From assembly GCA_024232355.1 (NCBI GenBank), contig JAAEPW010000724.1, forward strand, positions 1-5,791: a stretch of DNA of 5,791 bases, in the 5' to 3' direction. Under the pieces are notes generated by a model. The model saw nothing but the letters and a program-made list of their open reading frames with translations. It searched no databases and was not told where the DNA came from. The stretch comes from Chloroflexota bacterium. Lineage in GTDB: Bacteria; Chloroflexota; Anaerolineae; B4-G1. The translations under genes and the position numbers were made by a program. This document shows, one piece after another, positions 1 through 5,791 of this stretch (the stretch's first letter is position 1; each line of letters starts with the position of its first letter).

Positions 1-1
1 A

Positions 2-130
2 CTTTACGAGGCGCAATTTCCGGATTTGTTTGATTGGTTGCTCAATCGAATGGGGGCTTTGCCTCTCCCGCGCAAATCCCGACAGCGCATCGCTCTCGAT
101 CCTTTAGCTATCGGTGCTGTCGCGGCTTAA
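2..130 (+). CDS. C-terminal tail of an unidentified protein, cut by the left edge
   Basis: One frame is open from the left edge to a TAA at 128-130 and encodes 42 complete residues. They begin LYEAQFPDLFDWLLNRMGAL, continue with a basic stretch (PRKSRQR) and end in AIGAVAA. Of the other two + frames, one stops near base 33 and the other near 105, so this is the best reading. The segment looks like the end of a real protein: an amphipathic helix, then a positively charged tail. It shares nothing with the NRPS sequence that starts right after it. A transposase C-terminus would fit the position, directly against a broken gene, but no catalytic motif lies in the window and I do not recognise the family. 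Function is unassigned. Confidence 0.45.
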   Translation, partial: LYEAQFPDLFDWLLNRMGALPLPRKSRQRIALDPLAIGAVAA

Positions 131-142
131 GTTGATACCCTG
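128..142 (+). other. Junction between foreign sequence and the truncated NRPS gene
   Basis: The stop codon of the left-hand reading frame (128-130) is followed in the same frame by VDTLLEDTQAPVLLTQ. From about LLED onward this matches the usual adenylation-domain text (here compare LAFMLADSQAPVVLTQ at 4849-4896 of the second gene). The three or four residues before it do not match. Homology therefore begins within a few bases of 140, with no spacer, promoter or start codon in front. If a mobile element ends here, its terminal bases would be about GCTTAAGTTGATACC and the stop codon would lie inside that end. The other end is not in the window, so no inverted repeat or target duplication can be confirmed. 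Confidence 0.6.
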
Positions 143-166
143 CTGGAGGATACGCAGGCGCCGGTA

Positions 167-3124
167 TTGTTGACTCAACAGCAATTGGTGGAACAGTTGC
201 CGACTTTAGAGATGGTAACTGTCTGCCTGGACACCGACTGGCAGATCATCGCCCAGAAACCCGATGAGAACCCAGACAGCGGGGCGACACCGGAGAATCT
301 GGCCTACGTAATCTACACCTCTGGTTCGACAGGCAAACCCAAGGGGACATTGATTCTCCACCGGGGGCTGGTGAACTATCTGATCTGGTGCCAGCGGGCT
401 TATCCTCTGATAACAGGGCAGGGTGCTCCTCTGCACTCCTCAATTTCCTTCGATCTGACCATCACGAGCCTGTTTGCGCCCTTGCTAGCGGGGCGTCGGG
501 TGCAGGTTTTGCCCAAAGACCCTGGCGTCGATCTGTTGAGCACGACGCTGCGAAACAAGACCGACTACAGTCTGGTCAAGATCACACCGGTACACCTAGA
601 GCTACTCAGCCAACAGTTGTCGCCGGAGGAAGCAGCGGGTCGGACGCAAGCGTTCATCATCGGCGGTGAGAACCTGTTGACCAGGAGCATCACGTTTTGG
701 CAGGATCATGCTCCCGATACGATGTTGGTCAACGAATATGGTCCGACCGAGACGGTGGTCGGCTGCTGTGTATATCAGGTACCGCCCGGCGAACGTAGGG
801 TAGGATCGGTGCCCATTGGACATCCAATCATCAACACCCAACTCTACATCCTGGACGCGGACTTGCGTCCAGGACCTATTGGAATTCCCGGTGAGTTACA
901 CATTGGCGGCGCCGGGGTGGCCCGGGGTTACCTGAACCGGCCTGAGTTGACAGCAGAAAAGTTCATTCCGAATCCCTTCAGCGAGGAGCCTGGGGCGCGG
1001 CTGTACCGCACAGGCGACCTGGCACGCTACTTGCCGGATGGAAACATCGAATTCCTGGGGCGTATTGACTATCAGGTGAAAGTGCGTGGCTACCGCATCG
1101 AACTGGGGGAGATCGAGGAGGTGCTCGCCCAACACCCATCGGTGCAAGAGACAGTGGTACTGACGCTTAAAGACGAACCCAGTGATCCTTCGGCGGAGTT
1201 TATCCCGAGCGAAGCCGAGGGGATCAGGTCAAGCAAGCGGTTGGTGGCGTACGTGGTTGCGAAGGAAGGACAGGCTCCAGAGAGAGCAGAACTGCGCCGC
1301 TTTCTGCAAGAGAAGCTGCCCGAGTATATGGTGCCCTCGGCGTTCGTGACGTTGGAGGCCTTGCCGCTGACACCCAACGGCAAGGTGGACCGTCGGGCGT
1401 TGCCCACGCCCGACGCAATCAGGCCTGAGCTAGAAGCGGCTTTTGTAGCGCCGCGTACGCCCGTCGAGGAGATATTGGCGGCAATTTGGGCGCGTGTCCT
1501 CGGTGTCGGGCAGGTAGGAGTGTACGATAATTTCTTCGAGTTGGGAGGAGATTCTATTCTCAGTATCCAGGTCATTGCCAGGGCCAACCAAGCGGGGCTT
1601 TATCTTACCCCCAGGCAGCTTTTCGAGCGCCAGACCGTCGCCGAGTTGGCGGCGGTGGCGGGCACGACCGCGACGATCCAGGCCGAGCAGGGGCTGGTGA
1701 CGGGTTCGGTGCCGTTGACACCGATTCAACACTGGTTCCTTGAACAGAACCGTCTCGATCCTCACCATTGCAACCAGGTATTGCTCCTTCAAGTGAAACA
1801 GCGCCTGAACCTTGATTTGTTAGAAAAGGCGTTGGAGCAGTTATTACTGCATCATGACGGGCTGAGGTTGCGTTTCGAGCACCTTGCATCTGGCTGGCGG
1901 CAGATCAACGTCGGTTGGGATGGCGCTGTGCCCTTTACGTGTATTGACTTGTCGGCCCAATCAGAGACGGAGCAGGGTGCAACTGTTGAGAGAGTGGCTG
2001 CCGAACTACAGGCAAGCCTAAATCTGACAACCGGGCCTCTGATATGTGTTGCCCTCTTTGATCTTGGCGAGGAGAGGTCGGGTAGATTGTTTATTGCCAT
2101 TCATCACCTGGCGGTAGACGGTATCTCGTGGCGAGTTTTGCTTGAGGATCTTGTGGCGGTCTATCAACAGTTGGGTCAAGGGGAAGCGATCAAGCTTCCT
2201 CTCAAGACGACCGCTTTCAAGAGGTGGGCAGAGAAACTGAGGGCGTATGCGCAATCAGAGGAAGTAGAGCAAGAGTTAGATTATTGGCTGGCTCATACGG
2301 GAGGGAGAGTCCCGTCTCTGCCGGTGGATCATTCGGGAGGAGCCAATATAGAGACTTTGGCTCGAACGGTATCGATGTCACTGAATGTGGAAGAGACAGA
2401 GGCACTACTGCGGGAGGTGCCACGGGCTTATCGGACTCAGATCAACGATGTGCTGCTGACGGCGCTGGCACAGGCTTATGGGCGGTGGACAGGAGAAGAG
2501 TTGCTGCCGATCGACCTGGAGGGATATGGACGGGAAGAGATTCTTGTGGACGTGGATCTGTCCCGTACAGTGGGTTGTTTCACCACGGTCTTTCCGGTGT
2601 TTCTGGACCTGGGAGAGGTGAATGGGCCGGGGGAAGCCCTCAAGTCGGTCAAGGAACAACTCCGCCGCATCCCCAGGCGGGGAATCAACTATGGGGTATT
2701 GCGCTACCTGAGTGAGGGAGCAAGGATTGCCGAGAGGCTGCAAGCATTGCCCCAAGCGGAGGTGAGCTTTAACTATCTGGGACAGTTGGACCAGGTCTTG
2801 ATTGAGTCCTCCTTGTTTGGATTTGCTTCAGCGTCCAGCGGACCGTCCCATAGCCTGCGTGGAGAGAGACGTTATCTGCTGGAGATCACCGGAAGCGTCA
2901 GCAAAGGGCGGTTGCAGATGGCCTGGAGGTATAGCGAGGGGTTGCATCGTCGTTCAACGATCGAGGAGTTGGCGCAAGGGTATATGGATGCACTACGGGT
3001 GCTTATCACTCACTGCCAATCTCCGGATGTGGGAGGATTTACGCCCTCTGATTTCCCAGAAACGGAACTAAGTCAACGGGAGCTAGATGATCTTATTGCA
3101 GAATTCAGCGAGTCTAGCGTGTGA
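167..3124 (+). CDS. Non-ribosomal peptide synthetase, 5'-truncated A-T-E module, predicted D-Asn
   Basis: This module would adenylate an amino acid, hold it as a thioester and epimerize it. Numbering is from the TTG at 167. Adenylation motifs present: A3 YTSGSTGKPKG (50-60), A4 (F95-D96), A5 NEYGPTE (189-195), A6 (242-262), A7 YRTGDLARYLPDG (280-292), A8 (303-317), A9 (383-391), A10 NGKVDRRALP (404-413). The carrier domain has LGGDS with Ser463 for phosphopantetheine. The epimerization domain (about 514-955) has PIQHWF, HHLAVDG (646-652), EGYGRE (785-790) and FNYLG (868-872). Specificity residues D96 L97 T100 K138 I164 G166 E190 V198 G199 K406 differ by one conservative change from the known Asn code DLTKLGEVGK. 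A1 and A2 are absent. The 167 start is only the first usable codon: homology extends upstream to about 140, and the next ATG is at 212. The gene is therefore probably the remnant of a longer A-T-E or C-A-T-E protein, and the A domain is probably inactive as it stands. The tail (about 958-985, TPSDF...LDDLIAEF) resembles a COM donor. Confidence 0.9.
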   Translation: MLTQQQLVEQLPTLEMVTVCLDTDWQIIAQKPDENPDSGATPENLAYVIYTSGSTGKPKGTLILHRGLVNYLIWCQRAYPLITGQGAPLHSSISFDLTITSLFAPLLAGRRVQVLPKDPGVDLLSTTLRNKTDYSLVKITPVHLELLSQQLSPEEAAGRTQAFIIGGENLLTRSITFWQDHAPDTMLVNEYGPTETVVGCCVYQVPPGERRVGSVPIGHPIINTQLYILDADLRPGPIGIPGELHIGGAGVARGYLNRPELTAEKFIPNPFSEEPGARLYRTGDLARYLPDGNIEFLGRIDYQVKVRGYRIELGEIEEVLAQHPSVQETVVLTLKDEPSDPSAEFIPSEAEGIRSSKRLVAYVVAKEGQAPERAELRRFLQEKLPEYMVPSAFVTLEALPLTPNGKVDRRALPTPDAIRPELEAAFVAPRTPVEEILAAIWARVLGVGQVGVYDNFFELGGDSILSIQVIARANQAGLYLTPRQLFERQTVAELAAVAGTTATIQAEQGLVTGSVPLTPIQHWFLEQNRLDPHHCNQVLLLQVKQRLNLDLLEKALEQLLLHHDGLRLRFEHLASGWRQINVGWDGAVPFTCIDLSAQSETEQGATVERVAAELQASLNLTTGPLICVALFDLGEERSGRLFIAIHHLAVDGISWRVLLEDLVAVYQQLGQGEAIKLPLKTTAFKRWAEKLRAYAQSEEVEQELDYWLAHTGGRVPSLPVDHSGGANIETLARTVSMSLNVEETEALLREVPRAYRTQINDVLLTALAQAYGRWTGEELLPIDLEGYGREEILVDVDLSRTVGCFTTVFPVFLDLGEVNGPGEALKSVKEQLRRIPRRGINYGVLRYLSEGARIAERLQALPQAEVSFNYLGQLDQVLIESSLFGFASASSGPSHSLRGERRYLLEITGSVSKGRLQMAWRYSEGLHRRSTIEELAQGYMDALRVLITHCQSPDVGGFTPSDFPETELSQRELDDLIAEFSESSV
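849..874 (+). repeat. Perfect 10-bp inverted repeat inside the A domain coding sequence
   Basis: TCCTGGACGC (849-858) and GCGTCCAGGA (865-874) are perfect reverse complements around a 6-base loop. The encoded residues (ILDADLRPG) are ordinary conserved adenylation-domain text before motif A6, so nothing has been inserted. The repeat may be an accident of codon choice. No function is claimed. Confidence 0.4.
1183..1226 (+). repeat. Palindromic repeat element inserted in frame in the A domain
   Basis: The left arm TGATCCTTCGGC (1183-1194) pairs with the right arm GCCGAGGGGATCA (1214-1226), with one mismatch or bulge near the middle and a 19-base centre. It adds 14 codons (D340-I353) plus a few flanking residues. 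These sit between motifs A8 and A9, where related A domains normally go straight from an acidic DEP-like turn to KRLVAYVV. The reverse strand reads GGCTTCGCTCGGGATAAACT through the centre, which resembles short GATCCTTCG...CTTCGCTCAGGAT-type palindromes that I recall as dispersed intergenic repeats in Chloroflexota and other environmental genomes. The encoded FIPSEAEGI is typical of accidental translations of such repeats. The frame is kept. Family membership is from memory; the palindrome itself is visible. Confidence 0.7.
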
Positions 3125-3129
3125 AGAAC

Positions 3130-3135
3130 AAAGGA
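3130..3135 (+). promoter_or_regulatory. Ribosome binding site for the second NRPS gene
   Basis: AAAGGA lies 6 bases before the ATG at 3142, in the 17-base gap after the first gene's TGA (3122-3124). It supports ATG 3142 over an in-frame GTG at 3121, which would overlap that stop as GTGA but has only a weak purine stretch in front. The short gap and lack of a terminator indicate co-transcription of the two genes. Confidence 0.75.
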
Positions 3136-3141
3136 ATAATA

Positions 3142-5791
3142 ATGGAAAGCAAACATAATATTGAAACCATCTATCCCCTTTCGCCTATGCAGCAGGGTAT
3201 ACTCTTTCACACTCTTTACGACCCAGCTTCGGGGACATATTTCGAGCAGTTGACTTGTACCATTAATACCGATCTGAACATTCCTGCATTTAGGCGGGCC
3301 TGGCAGAGGGTGGTGGAACGACATGCAGTTCTACGTACCTGTTTCACCTGGGAGCATCGCGATAGACCCCTTCAGGTCGTGCGTGAGCAGGTTGAACTAC
3401 CATGGGAGGAGCACAACTGGCAGGAGATGTCGTCAACTGAACAGTCAGAGCAACTGGCGCGTTTCCTGGAGGCAGATCACAGGCGAGGCTTTGATTTGAC
3501 GAGAGCGCCACTGATGCGTCTGGCCCTTATGCAAATTGCCAAAGACGTCTATTACTTTGTCTGGAGTGACCACCACCTGTTAATAGATGGCTGGTCTCGG
3601 TCTCGGATCATAAAAGAGGTGTTTGACTTTTACGAGGTGTTTTGCCAGGGGCAGGATGTACACTTGAAGCTACCTCGCTCCTATCAAGATTATATCACCT
3701 GGCTGTTGCGACAAGATATGTCTAGGGCCGAAGCCTTCTGGCGAGAGAAGCTCCAGGGATTCACTGCTCCGACGTCGCTGGGAGTCGGTCGGGTGCCAGC
3801 GGGATTGCTGAAACAGGTAGGGGGCTATGAGGAGCAGCAGATCCGGCTGTCAACAGCCACGACGGCTGCGTTGCGGTCCTTTGCCAAGCAGCATCGGTTG
3901 ACGCTGAACACTTTGGTACAAGGGGCGTGGGCACTGCTTCTGAGCCACTATAGCGGTGAGGAGGACATTGTCTTTGGTGTGACGACCTCTGGCCGTCCGA
4001 CGAATATGGCAGGATCAGAGAAGATGATAGGGCTATTCATCAATACGTTACCGGCGCGGGTGTGGGTGTCGCCCGGCACTTTGCTTCTACCCTGGCTGAA
4101 GGAGATCCAGACCCAGCAGGTCGAGGTTCGACAGTACGAGTACTCGCCGCTGGTGGAGGTGCAAGGGTGGAGCCAGGTACCTCGGGGAATGCCTCTGTTT
4201 GAGAGTATTGTGGTCTTTCAGAACTACCCGGTGGACGCTTCTTTGAGAGAGCAGGGTAAGGATCTCAATATCCGCGATACATGTTCCAACCAAAGAACAA
4301 ACTATCCTCTCACCGTGGTGGTGGAGGCAAGTGCGGAGTCGTTGTCGTTGAGGATTGGATACGAGAGTGGGCGTTTTGGTGCAGCGACGATCACCCAGAT
4401 GATGGGACACTTTCAGACGTTGTTGGAAGGGATGATTGCGGCCGGAGGACGTCTAGGTCGGCGGCTCTCGAATTTACCCTTGCTGACAAAGACCGAACGT
4501 CAGCGATTGCTGGTAGAGTGGAACGCTACTACAGTAGAGTATCCACAGGAAAAGTGCATCCACGAGTTGTTCGAGGTGCAGGTGGAGCGGGTGCCGGACG
4601 CAGTGGCGGTGGTGGTGTGTTCTGATCCAGGCTCAGAACACAGCGACGATCAGTATCTGACTTACCGGGAACTCGATCGCCGGGCCAATCAACTGGCGCA
4701 CTATCTACGCAAGCTGGGCGTGGAACCAGAAGTAAGCGTTGCCGTTTGTATGGAGCGTTCGCTGGAGATGGTGGTGGGAGTCCTGGGTATCCTCAAAGCG
4801 GGGGGGGCATATGTGCCCTTGGACCCGACGTACCCCCAGGAGCGGTTGGCCTTTATGTTGGCGGATAGCCAAGCGCCAGTGGTATTGACGCAGGATCGGC
4901 TGGTGGAGAGGTTGCCTGAGCACGAGGCGCGGGTGGTTTGCCTGGATGTCGAGTGGAGCAGTATTGCTGGGAAGAGTGTGGATGATCCTGTTACTGGGGT
5001 GATGGCTGACAACCTGGCCTACACAATCTATACCTCAGGTTCGACGGGTAGACCAAAGGGCGTGCTCGTTAACCACCAGAACCTGGTTCACTCAACAAGC
5101 GCGCGTATGTTTTACTATGATGAGCCTGTGACCGGTTATCTCTTGCTCCCTTCACTCGCATTCGATAGCTCAGTGGGTGTTGTTTTTTGGACATTGTGTG
5201 AAGGAGGCTCGCTTGTACTTCCGCCAGAGAACTCTTGGCATGATGTTCCTCACCTGGCGATTTTGGTGGCTCGGCATCCGGTATCCCATTTGTTGTGTGT
5301 GCCATCCCTTTATGGGCTGATACTAGCAGAGCCAAACACGGAGTTTCTTGCTGGCCTTCGTTGTGCCATAGTAGCTGGCGAGTCTTGTCCAATTCACTTG
5401 GTTGAGCGTCACAATACATTGCTTCCCTATGTCCCTCTATTCAACGAATACGGCCCAACCGAAGGCACGGTTTGGAGTAGTGTGTACGACTGCAAATCCC
5501 TAGGCCAGTCAACGTCGGTGCCCATAGGTCGCCCCACACCCAATATGCAGGTCTACTTGCTCGACACTCACTTGCATCCGGTACCAGTCGGTATGGTTGG
5601 CGAGTTATACGTTGGTGGCGAAGGGGTAGCGCGTGGCTATCTGAATCGAGCCGGGCTGACGGCTGGTCGGTTTGTGCCTAACCCCTTTGCCTCAAGAGCC
5701 GGTAGCCGCCTCTACAGAACAGGAGATCTGGCCCGCTACCTGCCGGACGGTAATATTGAGTTTCTAGGGCGCGTAGACCACCAGGTCAAGA
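3142..5791 (+). CDS. Non-ribosomal peptide synthetase, C-A module, cut by the right edge
   Basis: The frame is open for 883 codons without a stop and continues past the window. The condensation domain (about 9-450) is complete: C1 SPMQQGILFH (14-23), C2 RHAVLRT (60-66), active-site HHLLIDG (144-150), C4 YQDYITW (181-187), C5 VFGVTTSGRP (277-286), C6 IGLFINTLP (296-304), C7 NYPL (387-390). The short N-terminus (MESKHNIETIYPL) directly before C1 and the WSDHHLLIDGWS wording fit a DCL-type domain that accepts a D-residue donor, as expected after the upstream E domain. The adenylation domain starts near 475 and shows A1 LTYREL, A2 LKAGGAYVPLDP (551-562), A3 YTSGSTGRPKG (630-640), A4 FDSS (674-677), A5 NEYGPTE (768-774), A6 GELYVGGEGVARGYL and A7 YRTGDLARYLPDG; the window ends just inside A8. 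Specificity residues D675 S676 G679 L718 I743 A745 E769 V777 W778 match no code I know. An extra hairpin-coded segment lies at 492-503. Later domains are outside the window. Confidence 0.93.
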   Translation, partial: MESKHNIETIYPLSPMQQGILFHTLYDPASGTYFEQLTCTINTDLNIPAFRRAWQRVVERHAVLRTCFTWEHRDRPLQVVREQVELPWEEHNWQEMSSTEQSEQLARFLEADHRRGFDLTRAPLMRLALMQIAKDVYYFVWSDHHLLIDGWSRSRIIKEVFDFYEVFCQGQDVHLKLPRSYQDYITWLLRQDMSRAEAFWREKLQGFTAPTSLGVGRVPAGLLKQVGGYEEQQIRLSTATTAALRSFAKQHRLTLNTLVQGAWALLLSHYSGEEDIVFGVTTSGRPTNMAGSEKMIGLFINTLPARVWVSPGTLLLPWLKEIQTQQVEVRQYEYSPLVEVQGWSQVPRGMPLFESIVVFQNYPVDASLREQGKDLNIRDTCSNQRTNYPLTVVVEASAESLSLRIGYESGRFGAATITQMMGHFQTLLEGMIAAGGRLGRRLSNLPLLTKTERQRLLVEWNATTVEYPQEKCIHELFEVQVERVPDAVAVVVCSDPGSEHSDDQYLTYRELDRRANQLAHYLRKLGVEPEVSVAVCMERSLEMVVGVLGILKAGGAYVPLDPTYPQERLAFMLADSQAPVVLTQDRLVERLPEHEARVVCLDVEWSSIAGKSVDDPVTGVMADNLAYTIYTSGSTGRPKGVLVNHQNLVHSTSARMFYYDEPVTGYLLLPSLAFDSSVGVVFWTLCEGGSLVLPPENSWHDVPHLAILVARHPVSHLLCVPSLYGLILAEPNTEFLAGLRCAIVAGESCPIHLVERHNTLLPYVPLFNEYGPTEGTVWSSVYDCKSLGQSTSVPIGRPTPNMQVYLLDTHLHPVPVGMVGELYVGGEGVARGYLNRAGLTAGRFVPNPFASRAGSRLYRTGDLARYLPDGNIEFLGRVDHQVK
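4616..4642 (+). repeat. Perfect 10-bp hairpin in an extra segment of the second A domain
   Basis: TGTGTTCTGA (4616-4625) and TCAGAACACA (4633-4642) are perfect reverse complements around the 7-base loop TCCAGGC. The DNA encodes CSDPGSEHS within a stretch about 8 residues longer than the usual A-domain start, where AVAVV is normally followed by a short acidic turn and then LTYREL. It therefore looks like a small in-frame insertion rather than conserved coding sequence. A second, overlapping pair of short arms, CTGATC (4622-4627) and GATCAG (4648-4653), brackets much of the extra segment. Confidence 0.6.

Noticed and set aside
1013..1080. Similarity between this stretch and 5722-5789, as a possible direct repeat
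   Set aside because: Both encode the conserved A7-A8 region of two adenylation domains, and the codons differ at many third positions. This is family homology, not a recent duplication.
1090..1587. A 165-codon open frame on the minus strand
   Set aside because: It lies wholly opposite the A-T coding region, where conserved NRPS motifs run without interruption on the + strand. Its translation is low-complexity Ser/Arg-rich text typical of an antisense shadow.
2224..2715. A 163-codon open frame on the + strand in a second frame
   Set aside because: It overlaps the epimerization domain, whose motifs are all in the main frame. Its Gly/Arg-rich composition is what a shifted reading of GC-rich coding DNA gives.
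3125..3141. Possible terminator or promoter between the two NRPS genes
   Set aside because: The gap is only 17 bases and has no stem or T-run. It contains a ribosome binding site and nothing else I can support.
4281..4625. A 114-codon open frame on the + strand within the second NRPS gene
   Set aside because: The C-to-A domain region is continuous in the main frame through this stretch (C7 motif, linker, start of the A domain), so this is a frame shadow and not a gene.
5069..5419. A 116-codon minus-strand open frame
   Set aside because: It is antisense to the core of the second A domain (A3 to near A5), with no ribosome binding site or family resemblance seen.

Overview
The window is the inside of a non-ribosomal peptide synthetase (NRPS) locus, all on the + strand. 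Base composition looks moderately GC-rich (mid-50s percent by eye). Domain style and a palindromic repeat of a kind I associate with Chloroflexota-like genomes suggest a large-genome environmental bacterium (Chloroflexota, less likely a cyanobacterium or Bacillota). The taxonomic guess is weak.

Layout: (1) Bases 2-130 are the last 43 codons of an unidentified protein ending in TAA. (2) At about 131-142 the sequence switches abruptly to the middle of an NRPS adenylation domain. (3) The first NRPS gene then runs open to 3124 with the order [5'-truncated A]-T-E. Its A-domain specificity residues read DLTKIGEVGK, which points to asparagine, and the epimerization domain would make it D-Asn. (4) After 17 bases and a good ribosome binding site, a second NRPS gene starts at 3142 and runs off the right edge. 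It holds a complete condensation domain of the kind that follows epimerases and most of a second adenylation domain, whose code (DSGLIAEVW, tenth residue outside the window) I cannot assign.

The two genes look like consecutive subunits of one assembly line. The E domain of the first ends in a short tail of communication-mediating (COM) donor type, and the second begins with a matching short acceptor segment before its C domain. The expected step is transfer of D-Asn (or a peptide ending in D-Asn) onto the residue loaded by the next module.

Three things stand out. The first gene has lost roughly 95-100 residues of its A domain (core motifs A1 and A2) at a sharp junction beside a foreign C-terminus, which suggests insertion, rearrangement or an assembly chimera. 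A palindromic repeat of about 44 bp sits in frame inside the first A domain. A second, unrelated or only distantly related hairpin insertion sits in frame near the start of the second A domain. No RNA genes, CRISPR arrays or convincing terminators were seen, and there is no gene-free stretch longer than about 36 bases.
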